Below are positions 24,502 to 34,996 of a stretch of 64,000 bases of DNA, one piece after another. The DNA comes from Miniphocaeibacter halophilus (GTDB lineage Bacteria > Bacillota > Clostridia > Tissierellales > Peptoniphilaceae): positions 191,001 to 255,000 of the forward strand of contig NZ_CP066744.1 in the NCBI RefSeq assembly GCF_016458825.1, given 5' to 3'. The stretch's first letter is position 1; each line of letters opens with the position of its first letter. The notes under the pieces were generated by a model. The model was not told the origin of the DNA. It saw only the letters and a list, made by a program, of their open reading frames with translations, and did no database searches. The translations under genes were made by a program, and so were the position numbers.

Positions 24502-24728
24502 TAAACCACCTCTTTAAATTCAAATATATCCTCTATTCTCACACCAAAAACCTGTGCTATTGAATAGGCTAATAGTAGTGAAGGATTATATTTGTTCTTT
24601 TCCAATTGCATTATAGTCTGTCTTGAAACTCCTACTAAATCCGCTAATTCCTGTTGTGTCATTCTTTTAATTGCCCTCTGAACATGTATGGAGGACTCAA
24701 ATGTATATTTATCTTTTTTTTTCGCCAT
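24501..24728 (-). CDS. XRE family transcriptional regulator
   Basis: A 75-residue protein with one helix-turn-helix: MTQQELADLVGVSRQTIMQLEKNKYNPSL (about 23-51). The C-terminal IAQVFGVRIEDIFEFKE is typical of small YozG-like regulators. GGGGG lies 4 bases before the ATG. Overlap with the membrane protein indicates co-expression. A 16-bp inverted repeat upstream may be its operator. Confidence 0.88.
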   Translation of the reverse strand: MAKKKDKYTFESSIHVQRAIKRMTQQELADLVGVSRQTIMQLEKNKYNPSLLLAYSIAQVFGVRIEDIFEFKEVV

Positions 24729-24760
24729 AAATCCCCCTGTAATTATTTCTTATAATATGT

Positions 24761-24776
24761 ATGAAAAATGTTTCAT
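24761..24776. promoter_or_regulatory. Inverted repeat upstream of the XRE gene
   Basis: ATGAAA-AATG-TTTCAT, a perfect 6-4-6 repeat 33 bases before the XRE start and just upstream of a TATTAT -10-like box. It is a candidate autoregulatory operator. Confidence 0.45.
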
Positions 24777-24877
24777 TTCCATTATATGATAAATAAGACT
24801 TTTAGTAAATTATTTAAATATTTTTCAAGCCCTAGTCTTTATTTTTTATTTATACTATTATAGTCTTAGGTGATTAT

Positions 24878-25837
24878 ATGAATAAGGAAAATATAAGTAA
24901 TTTGAATTTGGAAATTAAAGAAAATTATGAAAATATAAACGGAATTATGGTTATAAAAAACGGAGAGGTCCTTTTAGAAGAATATTTTAATAATAAAAAC
25001 AAAAATGACAGGTTTAATGTTGCCTCTGTTACCAAGTCGGTCCTTTCTGCTGCCTTTGGTATAGCCTTAGACAAGGGCTATATTAAGTCCCTAGATGATA
25101 AGGTTGTAGATTACTTTCCTGAATATGAACTAAGTAAAAATAGAACTAGGGATAAGGTTAAAATTCATGAACTACTTTCTATGACTGCTCCTTATTCCTT
25201 CCGTGGCTTTGGACAGAAGTTGGGAAAACTCATTAACAGTGAAAACTGGATAGAACATTGTCTTAGCATTTTAGGTTTAGGTGGAAATAATAGTGAATTT
25301 AAATATTCCGATGCCTCTGCCCATTTACTTTCCGGAATTATTACTAAAACGACTAGCTTAACTACCAGAGAATTTACAAACAAGTACCTTTGTTCTAAAA
25401 TTTCCATGACTGAAATACCCGATGTGGAAATGAAGTCCTACAATATAAACGATATTTTATTTACCGATGAAAAAGGATGGCTAAAGGACAAACAAGGTCT
25501 TACAATCGGAGGTTGGGGATTAACCTTAACCTTAGAGGACATGGCAAAATTTGGACTGCTATATCTTAATAATGGTCTTTATAAGGGTGAGCAAATTATT
25601 TCAAAGGATTGGATAGAAAAAAGCACAAAAGATTACAGTAAGGATTATGGCTACCTTTGGTGGCTAAGAAATATAGAAAATTACAAGGCCTTTTACGCTA
25701 TGGGAACAGGTGGCAATATTATTGCAGTAATTCCAAAATACGACCTGGTAATCGCTATAGCTTCTAAAGTTGTGCGAACTCCTTTAAGGGATAGATGGGA
25801 TTTAATAGATAATTTTATTCTTCCCTATGTTGTTTAA
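24878..25837 (+). CDS. Serine hydrolase of the class C beta-lactamase/PBP4 family
   Basis: A 319-residue protein without a signal peptide, so probably cytoplasmic. The nucleophile motif SVTK is at 50-53, the second motif YSD at 143-145, and the third is in AMGTGGN near the end. Such enzymes are esterases or D-amino-acid peptidases; lactamase activity is not implied. AGGTG is 6 bases before the ATG. It is monocistronic and ends at a strong terminator. Confidence 0.88.
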   Translation: MNKENISNLNLEIKENYENINGIMVIKNGEVLLEEYFNNKNKNDRFNVASVTKSVLSAAFGIALDKGYIKSLDDKVVDYFPEYELSKNRTRDKVKIHELLSMTAPYSFRGFGQKLGKLINSENWIEHCLSILGLGGNNSEFKYSDASAHLLSGIITKTTSLTTREFTNKYLCSKISMTEIPDVEMKSYNINDILFTDEKGWLKDKQGLTIGGWGLTLTLEDMAKFGLLYLNNGLYKGEQIISKDWIEKSTKDYSKDYGYLWWLRNIENYKAFYAMGTGGNIIAVIPKYDLVIAIASKVVRTPLRDRWDLIDNFILPYVV

Positions 25838-25883
25838 TATATTTTTTCCTATAATAATTTAAATTATTTGAAGTTTTTATAGC

Positions 25884-25920
25884 AAAAAATCCTTAGTGTT
25901 AAAAACACTAAGGATTTTTT
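25884..25920. terminator. Bidirectional terminator between hydrolase and PTS operon
   Basis: A 17-bp perfect stem (25884-25900 with 25904-25920) and a 3-base loop, with A6 and T6 at its ends. Confidence 0.93.
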
Positions 25921-25927
25921 TATCTTT

Positions 25928-27271
25928 TTATACGTCTGTACTATTACCTTGTTCTTCTCTATATAATTTATTGTCATAATACTTAATAAATGGAAGATAA
26001 ATAATAAAAGCTACTATCACGCATATAAAGGCCAGAATTACCGCCTTAAAATCTCCACCTGTTCCAATAAAGGCACCTGTCCCCGCAGGTGATGGCCAAG
26101 GCATCTGTGCTATGATAGGTTTTACTATTTTTAATTTTGTTGCCCAATATCCTAAAGATGCTGTAGTTATTGGAGCTAAGAAAAATGGTACTGCCATAAA
26201 AGGATTGTAGACTATAGGCAATCCAAATATTATTGGCTCATTGATATTAAATATAGCAGGTCCTAATGAAGCTCTTCCTAACACTTTTAACTGCTCAGAT
26301 CTCGCTAAAAAAGCAATAAAAATAGTCATTCCTAATGTAGCACCAGAACCTCCTAATACAACATATGTATTTTGAAATTCACCTGCAAATGGTATATTTG
26401 CACCTGCAGCATTTGCAGCCATATTTGATAATAACATAGGTTTTACTAATGCATCAACTATATTAGCCCCATGGATACCAACTAACCATAATGCATGTAT
26501 TAAGAAGTATATTATAACTATACCTATCCATGTATCTGTTAGTTTTGTAACAAATCCAAAAGGTATTGCAATTATGTTAAATATATCTGTACCTAAAGCA
26601 ACTAAAACTCCATTTATAATTAGTACTACAAAAGCAACTACAAATGTAGGTATTAATGCAGTAAATGCCCTTGATACTCCTTCAGGTACTGCATCTGGCA
26701 TTTTTATTGTCCAATTTCTCTTAACACAAAAACGATAAACTAATACAGATATAACTCCCATAATAATAGCTGTAAAAATACCAGAAGTTCCTATTCTACT
26801 AACACCATCTCCAACCATTCTCCAACCATTTATAACATGTTCATCTTCTGTTACACTTTGTATTAGTGAAAATCTACCATCTACAAATACTAACTCAGGA
26901 ATACACATAAAAAATGCAAATAATGATAATAACGCACCACTTACAGGATTTATATCTATATCTTCTTCGTCAGCATAAATTTTAGTTAATTCATAACCTA
27001 TAACTATAGAAAAATATAATGCTAATATACCCATTGTTGCTTTATTTGCAACCATATACAAATCTTGTAGTCTAAAAACTGAAGAATCAAAAATTCCTTG
27101 TAATGCAGGAATTGTATCCGGTAGTATATTTAAAACCAAAAACATTGAACCTACAATAGTAAATGGAATACTAGCAACCCCTGCAGCCATTACGGCCCTT
27201 ACCAATTTAAACTGCGCTATTTTAGCCATTGGACCCATGAATTTTTCCAAAAATCCTAAACCCTTACTCAT
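25928..27271 (-). CDS. PTS cellobiose/lactose-type EIIC permease
   Basis: Membrane channel that takes up and phosphorylates a beta-glucoside or related disaccharide. The 447 residues have eight to ten helices and the family motif GIHGANIVDALVKPML, plus NINEPIIFGLP with the conserved glutamate. It is the last gene of the operon: glucosidase, IIB, IIA, membrane protein, IIC. Substrate is probably cellobiose or another beta-glucoside, from the GH1 partner. Confidence 0.93.
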   Translation of the reverse strand: MSKGLGFLEKFMGPMAKIAQFKLVRAVMAAGVASIPFTIVGSMFLVLNILPDTIPALQGIFDSSVFRLQDLYMVANKATMGILALYFSIVIGYELTKIYADEEDIDINPVSGALLSLFAFFMCIPELVFVDGRFSLIQSVTEDEHVINGWRMVGDGVSRIGTSGIFTAIIMGVISVLVYRFCVKRNWTIKMPDAVPEGVSRAFTALIPTFVVAFVVLIINGVLVALGTDIFNIIAIPFGFVTKLTDTWIGIVIIYFLIHALWLVGIHGANIVDALVKPMLLSNMAANAAGANIPFAGEFQNTYVVLGGSGATLGMTIFIAFLARSEQLKVLGRASLGPAIFNINEPIIFGLPIVYNPFMAVPFFLAPITTASLGYWATKLKIVKPIIAQMPWPSPAGTGAFIGTGGDFKAVILAFICVIVAFIIYLPFIKYYDNKLYREEQGNSTDV

Positions 27272-27281
27272 AACTTCCTCC

Positions 27282-27800
27282 TTATTTTCTTATAGCTTTC
27301 TCATATTTTTTTATTCTTTCAAATTGCTTATCTTTATTTTTCTCTATAATATTTAATTTTTTTATTATCAAATAAGAAATAATAATACCTATTAATAGTC
27401 CTACCGAAACTAATAATCTTGTTTTTTGTGTAATCTTTAATATTGGAAAAATCTTTATAAATAAATTTGTCCATGATAATATAATTAATATTATATTTAA
27501 AAACAATTGTATTTTAAAATATAACTTTGTTCTTGGTAATTTATTGGTGTGATGACTATATAATTTTACATGTTCAAAAATTACAAAAACTAAAAATAAA
27601 ATTAATATACAAGGTAATATAACCATAAATGATTTAGTTAAAAAAAGTGATATCAACCAATATACGTTTATAAAAAAGAAGAATGCAACTGTGTATCTAA
27701 CTATTAAATACCTGTTAAAATACATGTTTTTTAAACTTAATTCCTTACCTTTTCTATCAATTATTCTCTTTTCTTTTTTGCTTAGCTTTTTTCTATTCAC
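27282..27800 (-). CDS. Membrane protein inserted in the PTS operon
   Basis: A 172-residue protein with a very basic N-terminus (KKLSKKEKRIIDRKGK), four hydrophobic segments (about 33-52, 57-73, 90-112, 125-146) and a charged C-terminus. It overlaps the IIA stop by 8 bases and precedes IIC by 10, so it is co-translated with the transporter. It has no PTS domain that I recognise. It may assist assembly or regulate the permease; this is inference. Confidence 0.7.
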   Translation of the reverse strand: MNRKKLSKKEKRIIDRKGKELSLKNMYFNRYLIVRYTVAFFFFINVYWLISLFLTKSFMVILPCILILFLVFVIFEHVKLYSHHTNKLPRTKLYFKIQLFLNIILIILSWTNLFIKIFPILKITQKTRLLVSVGLLIGIIISYLIIKKLNIIEKNKDKQFERIKKYEKAIRK

Positions 27801-28155
27801 TCTCCAATTTTCCTACCTTTTGATATAGTACATTCATTTCAATTGCAACTTCTCTTAAAGCTATAGTAGTCATTAAATGATCTTGCGCATGTACCATTAT
27901 TACATTCATATCAACTTCTTTGCCTGCTGCAAAATCCTGTAATAATTTTGTTTGTGCTCTATGAGCCTGAAGAATTTCTTCATTTGCTTCCTCTAGTTTT
28001 TTATCAGCTTCTTCATAATTCCCTTCTCTCATAAGCTTGAAGCCCTCATGTATAATAGTTCTTGCTTGTCCACTATGAATTATTATTTCAAATGAAACTA
28101 CTTCTGTATCATCTTCTGTCTTTTCAATTTTTTCTTCATGATTGTTATTTTCCAT
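27793..28155 (-). CDS. PTS lactose/cellobiose-type EIIA
   Basis: A 120-residue helical phosphocarrier. The phosphorylated His is probably His89 in MVHAQDHLMT, and the helix-rich family pattern (ARTIIHEGFKLMREGNYEEA) is clear. It passes phosphate from HPr to IIB. The first 20 residues are an acidic extension. It lies after a 15-bp hairpin that separates it from IIB. Confidence 0.94.
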   Translation of the reverse strand: MENNNHEEKIEKTEDDTEVVSFEIIIHSGQARTIIHEGFKLMREGNYEEADKKLEEANEEILQAHRAQTKLLQDFAAGKEVDMNVIMVHAQDHLMTTIALREVAIEMNVLYQKVGKLESE

Positions 28156-28184
28156 ACTAAACTCCTTTATATAAATATAATTTT

Positions 28185-28217
28185 GAGTAGTTATTAAATA
28201 CTATTTAATAACTACTC
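28185..28217. repeat. 15-bp hairpin between IIB and IIA genes
   Basis: GAGTAGTTATTAAAT (28185-28199) and its exact complement (28203-28217), with a 3-base loop. No T tract follows on the - strand, so it is more likely an RNA processing or stabilising element than a terminator. Confidence 0.7.
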
Positions 28218-28227
28218 AGTAAATAAA

Positions 28228-28542
28228 TTAGATGTTATTTTCAATAAGCTTAGCTAATTTTTCAACCCCCGTAGGTATAGGTACATAAGCATCAAATGGA
28301 ATATTTACAATTTCTTTATTTGATTTTTTAGCCATAGTATTCAAACTATCATAATTCATTTTAGCTTGAGGACTTAATAAATATACATCATATTCATCTT
28401 TTTCAATTTGTTTTTTTCCTTCTCCTACAGAAGAAGCATCTACTTGAATTTCTTCTCCCTTATTTTTAAAATAATCTGTTGTTTTTTTTGCCATAACTGA
28501 CGAAGACATTGCTCCTACGCAAATAATTACTGCTTTTTTCAT
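28228..28542 (-). CDS. PTS cellobiose-type EIIB
   Basis: A 104-residue protein of the lactose/cellobiose IIB family. Phosphocysteine Cys8 lies in VIICVGAMSSS; the usual loop is C-S-A-G-M-S-T, so the loop is somewhat altered (V-G-A-M-S-S). It takes phosphate from IIA and gives it to the sugar in IIC. It follows the glucosidase by 29 bases. Confidence 0.92.
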   Translation of the reverse strand: MKKAVIICVGAMSSSVMAKKTTDYFKNKGEEIQVDASSVGEGKKQIEKDEYDVYLLSPQAKMNYDSLNTMAKKSNKEIVNIPFDAYVPIPTGVEKLAKLIENNI

Positions 28543-28571
28543 ATTATCCCTCCTAATATTATATTTTTAAA

Positions 28572-30047
<1,476 letters not shown>

Positions 30048-30057
30048 TTAATTTAGT

Positions 30058-30129
30058 AAAGTCATCTGATTAAAACTCCAAATACTAAGAATAAAACAAA
30101 ATTTTACTATTTGTTATGCAAAGTCATCT
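30058..30129. repeat. Direct repeat in the leader of the beta-glucoside operon
   Basis: AAAGTCATCT occurs at 30058-30067 and 30120-30129, spaced 62 bases. Both lie between a - strand TATAAT (30152-30147) and the glucosidase start, in the predicted 5' untranslated region. They may be regulator sites. The rest of 30006-30260 is AT-rich with nothing else recognisable. No BglG-type antiterminator gene is near. Confidence 0.4.
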
Positions 30130-30260
30130 TATGTATTTATAATTATATTATACATCTTTTCTATATAAAAATCATTAATTAAGATTATTATAATAAAAAC
30201 TAAATATATTTTATATAATAGATTAAGTATATTCTATTGCTTAATAACAATAAATATAAC

Positions 30261-30290
30261 AAAAAAAAGCATATAGAATATTCTATATGC
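30261..30290 (-). terminator. Terminator of the aldolase gene
   Basis: A 22-base perfect palindrome (30269-30290, GCATATAGAAT and complement) is followed on the - strand by eight T. It lies 18 bases after the aldolase stop. Confidence 0.9.
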
Positions 30291-30308
30291 CTTATTAATG
30301 TAAAAATT

Positions 30309-31172
30309 TTATGCTTTTCCTATTGAGCCGAAAATTTCCATTTTTTCTTTTACTGTATCTTTTATAGCTTGAGTTCCCGGTGCAAGTAATTTTCTAGGGT
30401 CAAAGCCTTTACCTTCTTTGTCCTTACCTGCTTCTATATATTTTCTAGTTGCAGCTGCAAATGCTAATTGACATTCTGTATTAACATTGATTTTAGAAAC
30501 TCCTAATGTTATAGCTTCCTTTATCATATCTGTTGGTATTCCTGTACCACCGTGTAATACTAATGGTAATTTACCAACTTCTTTTTGTATTTCTGCTAAA
30601 ACATCAAAGTTTAATCCTTGCCAATTTTCAGGATATACTCCATGAATGTTTCCAATTCCTGCTGCTAGAAAATCAATTCCTAAGTCAGCTATCATTTTAC
30701 ATTCTGCCGGGTCTGCAAATTCACCAGTACCAACAACACCGTCTTCTTCTCCACCTATTGAACCAACTTCTGCTTCAACAGATATTTCTTTACTGTGTGC
30801 AAGGTTAACAATATCTTTTGTTTTTTCAACATTTTCATCTATTGAATAATGTGAACCGTCAAACATTACTGAAGTAAAGCCAGCTTCTATTGCCTTTTTA
30901 GCTCCTTCGTATGAACCATGGTCTAAATGAATAGCTACAGGAACTGTTATTCCCATTTCTTCTACCATTCCTTCTACCATTTTTACTACGGTTTTATAAC
31001 CTGTCATATATTTTCCAGCACCTTCAGATACTCCAAGTATTACCGGTGATTTTAATTCTTGTGCTGTTTCTAATATTGCTTTTGTCCATTCTAGGTTATT
31101 AATATTAAATTGACCTACTGCATAATGACCTTCTAAAGCTTTGTCTAACATTTCTTTTGCTGATACTAGCAT
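30309..31172 (-). CDS. fba: Class II fructose-bisphosphate aldolase
   Basis: Zinc-dependent glycolytic aldolase of 287 residues, with AIHLDHGS (Asp and His near 82-84), EAEVGSIGGEEDG, NIHGVY and LHGGTGI (zinc His). The size fits the short class II-B type. A TATAAT with extended TG (31239-31234) lies upstream, and GGGGG precedes the ATG. It is transcribed separately, next to the fru operon, so fructose 1,6-bisphosphate made by FruK has its aldolase nearby. Confidence 0.95.
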   Translation of the reverse strand: MLVSAKEMLDKALEGHYAVGQFNINNLEWTKAILETAQELKSPVILGVSEGAGKYMTGYKTVVKMVEGMVEEMGITVPVAIHLDHGSYEGAKKAIEAGFTSVMFDGSHYSIDENVEKTKDIVNLAHSKEISVEAEVGSIGGEEDGVVGTGEFADPAECKMIADLGIDFLAAGIGNIHGVYPENWQGLNFDVLAEIQKEVGKLPLVLHGGTGIPTDMIKEAITLGVSKINVNTECQLAFAAATRKYIEAGKDKEGKGFDPRKLLAPGTQAIKDTVKEKMEIFGSIGKA

Positions 31173-31263
31173 TGATTAAATACCCCCTAAAATTAAATAC
31201 GATTACCATATTATTATAAGTCTTAACATAAATATTATATCATAATTATATATTAATAAAAAA

Positions 31264-33168
31264 CTATTCGTTATTTCTTTTTTTAGCAGCACCATATATT
31301 AAACCTGTTATAACTGCACCTATTAATACTGATGCTATAAATAATAAAGCTTTCATTGCTGAATCCATTACAGGAACAACGAATATTCCTCCATGAGGAG
31401 CTGGTGAGGATATTCCAAATAACTGTGTTAAACCACCTGCTACTGCTGAACCAACTATTGATGAACCTATAACTCTTAGAGGATCTGCCGCTGCAAAAGG
31501 TATTGCTCCCTCTGTTATAAATGATAGTCCAAGAAAATAATTAGTAAAACCCGATTGTTTTTCTTTTTCTGTAAATTTATTTCTAAAAAATATTGTAGAT
31601 GCTAAAGCTATTCCTAATGGTGGAACCATTCCTCCAGCCATTGATGAGGCCATAAATGTTCCATCGCCTATTGTTGCAAGTACTCCTGTTGAAAATACAT
31701 AAGAAGCCTTGTTTACCGGTCCTCCCATATCTACAGCCATCATTCCACCAAGTAATACTCCAAGTAAAACCTTATTTGTAGTTCCTAGTCCTTTTAAGAA
31801 AGTATTTACTGCATTATTAATAACTACGAATACAGGATTTACTGCTATATACATGACAAAACCCGTTAATAATAAACCTAATACAGGATAAATTAACATT
31901 GGTTTTAATCCTTCAAAGGATTTTGGCATTTTAGAAGTCATTTTTTTAAGTAATAGTATTGAATACCCTGCTACAAACCCTCCTACTAATGCTCCTAAAA
32001 AACCTGCTCCTGCTTGGTTTTCGGCTGCTTCAATAAAACTAAAACCACTGCTTGCCATAATACCTGCTACCATACCTGGCATTAATGCCGGTCTATCAGC
32101 AATACTATAGGCAATATAACCTGCTAATATTGGAAGTAGAAAATTAAAAGCATTTCCACCTAAAGTATTTAAAAATATAAATGGGGTTGATTGGTTTCCT
32201 AAGGTTCTTTCAAATAGGAAGGACAAGGCCATTAAGATTCCCCCACCTACTACAAATGGAAGCATATGGGAAACTCCGTTCATTATGTCCTTATAAATTC
32301 TACTACCTATTCCCTGATCTTTTTTACTGTCCTCATCTTCAGACTGTGACTGTGATTTTTTATATATTGGAATATTTCCTTCCAATATCTTATTTATTAA
32401 TCTTTCCGGTTTGTTTATTGCTTCTGAAACAGGTGTTTCAATGACTTTCTTACCACTAAATCTATTCGTTTCTACTTTTGTGTCAGCAGATACAATTACT
32501 CCAATAGCCTTATTGATATCTTCTTTCGTTAATTTATTTTTAACACCATCCGAACCGTTTGTTTCTACCTTTATATTAACTCCTAATTTTTCAGCTTTTT
32601 CTTCCAAGGCTTCCTGTGCCATGTAAGTATGAGCTATACCTGTTGGACAAGCTGTTACTGCTACTATAAAAGGCTTATTCCTATCTTCTATTGTTTGTTC
32701 TGTTTTAGCTTTTTCTTCCTGTTCTTCATCAATAATCTTTAATACTTCTTCTGGAGTTTTTGCATTTTTTAACTTTTCGACAAAGTCCTCTTTAAGTATT
32801 AATTTTGATAATTTAGCCAATGTTTCTATATGGGTTTCATTCGCTCCTGCTGGTGCTGCAATCATAAAAAACAAATAGCTTAATTCCCCGTCTAAAGACT
32901 CAAAATCTAAACCATTGTCTGATTTTGCAAATACAACTGCAGGAGTATTTACTACTGAAGTCTTTGCATGAGGCATTGCTACACCTTTTCCCAAAGCAGT
33001 TGATGAAGCTTTCTCTCTATTCATTATTTCATTTTTAAATACTTCTTTATTTGAAATAATATTATATAAATATAATTGATCTATCATTTCATCTATAACT
33101 GATTCTTTTGTTGAAGATTTTAAATTCATTATTATTAAATCTTTTTTTAATAAATCTCTAATTTCCAT
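31264..33168 (-). CDS. fruA: Fructose PTS transporter EIIABC
   Basis: A 634-residue fused PTS enzyme. IIA covers about 1-145 with phospho-His67 in VAMPHAKTS. IIB covers about 165-265 with Cys in VTACPTGIAHTYMAQ. A linker (SQSQSEDEDSKKDQG) joins the membrane IIC domain, about 295-630, with PAPHGGIFV near the end. It forms fructose 1-phosphate from fructose. It lies 10 bases after fruK. Confidence 0.96.
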   Translation of the reverse strand: MEIRDLLKKDLIIMNLKSSTKESVIDEMIDQLYLYNIISNKEVFKNEIMNREKASSTALGKGVAMPHAKTSVVNTPAVVFAKSDNGLDFESLDGELSYLFFMIAAPAGANETHIETLAKLSKLILKEDFVEKLKNAKTPEEVLKIIDEEQEEKAKTEQTIEDRNKPFIVAVTACPTGIAHTYMAQEALEEKAEKLGVNIKVETNGSDGVKNKLTKEDINKAIGVIVSADTKVETNRFSGKKVIETPVSEAINKPERLINKILEGNIPIYKKSQSQSEDEDSKKDQGIGSRIYKDIMNGVSHMLPFVVGGGILMALSFLFERTLGNQSTPFIFLNTLGGNAFNFLLPILAGYIAYSIADRPALMPGMVAGIMASSGFSFIEAAENQAGAGFLGALVGGFVAGYSILLLKKMTSKMPKSFEGLKPMLIYPVLGLLLTGFVMYIAVNPVFVVINNAVNTFLKGLGTTNKVLLGVLLGGMMAVDMGGPVNKASYVFSTGVLATIGDGTFMASSMAGGMVPPLGIALASTIFFRNKFTEKEKQSGFTNYFLGLSFITEGAIPFAAADPLRVIGSSIVGSAVAGGLTQLFGISSPAPHGGIFVVPVMDSAMKALLFIASVLIGAVITGLIYGAAKKRNNE

Positions 33169-33178
33169 AATAGCTCCT

Positions 33179-34090
33179 TTATTTTTTTATTAATGTAACT
33201 TTACTATACATTTCCTCTATAAATTTTCTACTACCTATATCTTCTGAAAAAGCTGTTGCTGTTCCAGATGCTACTGCCCACTTAAATGATTCTTCTACTG
33301 AAAGTTCGTTTTCTATACCAAATATAAAACCGCCTACCATAGAATCCCCTGCACCAACACTGTTTACTAATTTCCCTTTAATTGCCGGAGCGTATATCGA
33401 CATGAATTTATTAACAAATACTGCTCCTTGTGCACCTAAAGAAACTATTACATTTTTAGCTCCTAGGTCTAATAGTTTTTTTCCATAAATAATTATTTCT
33501 TCAAGACTATTTACTTCTACATCAAATAAATCCTCTAGTTCTTTTTTATTTGGTTTAATTAAAAAAGGTTTGTACTTTAAAACCCTAAGTAACTTTTTTC
33601 CTGTAGTGTCAATAATAAACTGAATATTTTTTTTATTTAATTCAACTACTATTCTTTCATAGAAATCATTACTTAAAGAATTTGGAATACTGCCTGATAA
33701 AACAACTAAATCATCTTCTTTAATATTTTTAATTTTTCCAAAAAAATCATTTTCTTCTTCTGGTCTTATTTTCGGACCTTTTGCATTGATTTCCGTTTCT
33801 ATTTTTGTTTTGAGTTTTACATTTATTCTTGAATCATCTTTTATTTTTGTAAAATCCGTTCCTATTCCTATTTCCTTTAAAGATTTTTCTATAAAATCTC
33901 CTGTAAATCCACCAACAAAACCTATATTATGTGAATTAATACCTAAATTGTTTAAAAGTTTCGATACCATAATTCCCTTTCCACCGGGAATTTTCATTTC
34001 ATAATGAGACCTATTTGTTTCACCTTCTTTAAAGTTTAAAACTTTCACAATATAGTCAATAGAAGGATTTAATGTTGTTGTATAAATCAT
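33179..34090 (-). CDS. fruK: 1-phosphofructokinase
   Basis: PfkB-family kinase of 303 residues that turns fructose 1-phosphate into fructose 1,6-bisphosphate. It has GGKGIMVSKLLNNLG near 36-50 and the anion-hole motif SVGAGDSMVGGF near 245. It follows fruR by one base and precedes fruA by 10. Confidence 0.95.
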   Translation of the reverse strand: MIYTTTLNPSIDYIVKVLNFKEGETNRSHYEMKIPGGKGIMVSKLLNNLGINSHNIGFVGGFTGDFIEKSLKEIGIGTDFTKIKDDSRINVKLKTKIETEINAKGPKIRPEEENDFFGKIKNIKEDDLVVLSGSIPNSLSNDFYERIVVELNKKNIQFIIDTTGKKLLRVLKYKPFLIKPNKKELEDLFDVEVNSLEEIIIYGKKLLDLGAKNVIVSLGAQGAVFVNKFMSIYAPAIKGKLVNSVGAGDSMVGGFIFGIENELSVEESFKWAVASGTATAFSEDIGSRKFIEEMYSKVTLIKK

Positions 34091-34091
34091 C

Positions 34092-34835
34092 TTAAGCTCC
34101 TAGTATTTTAGCTTTCTTCTTAATTTCATCACTTATCTTACCTATATCATTTGTTATAATAGTTCCTTGTCTTAGTTCTGCTATTTTAGAAAAATATACC
34201 TTTCCAAATTTAGTTTCATCTGCAAGAATATATGCTTTTAAGGAATTTTCTATTGCTTTGCTTTTAATACTGGCTTCTTCAATATCCGGTGTCGTTACAC
34301 CATACTCAACATCTATTCCATTTGCTCCTATAAAGGCCTTGGAAAAATTAACTGTCTTTAAATTGTTTAAAGCAATAGAACCTACTAGAGCCTTTGTAGA
34401 TTTTTTTATATGACCACCTATTAAATAGGAGTTAATATTATATTTCATTAGTTCTTCAAGATGCATTAGTCCGTTAGTTACTACTGTAATATTTTTATCT
34501 TGTAAATATGGAATTAATTCGAAAGTTGTTGTACCGGCGTCTAAAAATATAAAGTCCTTTTCTTCTATTAATATAGAAGCTATTTTAGCTATTTGTTTCT
34601 TTTCTTTTATTCTTGAAACAAATTTTTCCTCTGCTGTGTCCTCTTTTACCTCTATTTTTTTTAGTACTGCTCCACCATGTACACGGTTTAATATTCCTTC
34701 TTCTTCTAAAACGTCTAAATCCCGTCTTATTGTTGCTTCACTTACATCTAATAATTTAACTAGTTCCTTATTGGAAACTGTACTTTTTTCTTCTAACTGC
34801 TTTATAATTAACTTTGCTCTTTCTTCAAATAACAT
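34092..34835 (-). CDS. fruR: DeoR family repressor of the fructose operon
   Basis: A 247-residue regulator. The N-terminal helix-turn-helix is SNKELVKLLDVSEATIRRDLDVLEEEG (about 21-47), and the C-terminal sugar-phosphate sensor has FLDAGTTTFEL and GGHIKKST. ATG 34835 follows GAGG by 8 bases; an ATG 33 bases upstream lies before this site. It is the first gene of fruRKA, behind phased repeats that overlap its promoter. Fructose 1-phosphate is the usual inducer in this family. Confidence 0.92.
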   Translation of the reverse strand: MLFEERAKLIIKQLEEKSTVSNKELVKLLDVSEATIRRDLDVLEEEGILNRVHGGAVLKKIEVKEDTAEEKFVSRIKEKKQIAKIASILIEEKDFIFLDAGTTTFELIPYLQDKNITVVTNGLMHLEELMKYNINSYLIGGHIKKSTKALVGSIALNNLKTVNFSKAFIGANGIDVEYGVTTPDIEEASIKSKAIENSLKAYILADETKFGKVYFSKIAELRQGTIITNDIGKISDEIKKKAKILGA

Positions 34836-34855
34836 TTTATCTACCTCTTTATTAA

Positions 34856-34935
34856 AGTATACCATCATTTTCTATCATTATCAATCATTTTCTTTCAAGT
34901 TTTAAAAGATTTTCCATCATTTCCGCTCATTTTTC
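34856..34935 (-). promoter_or_regulatory. Promoter and phased repeats of the fru operon
   Basis: Promoter: TTGATA (34884-34879), 17 bases, TATACT (34861-34856). Repeats of the form ATCATTwTC (AATGAT on the - strand) begin at 34864, 34874 and 34884, exactly one helical turn apart. Two more begin at 34916 and 34926. The first three cover the -35 and the spacer, so a repressor there would block RNA polymerase. FruR is the likely ligand. Confidence 0.72.
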
Positions 34936-34960
34936 AAATAATTTTCAAATTATTTTAATA

Positions 34961-34969
34961 TGATATAAT
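34961..34969 (+). promoter_or_regulatory. Extended -10 of the chorismate mutase operon
   Basis: TGATATAAT; the -35 is weak. It lies 27 bases before the chorismate mutase start and is divergent from the fru promoter. Confidence 0.55.
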
Positions 34970-34996
34970 TTAATAAAATATTTAAGGGAGATTATT

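Noticed and set aside
34864..34892. Fur box in the fru promoter (ATTATCAATCATT)
   Set aside because: The A/T pattern is explained better by the 10-base phased repeats next to a DeoR regulator and lacks the 7-1-7 symmetry.
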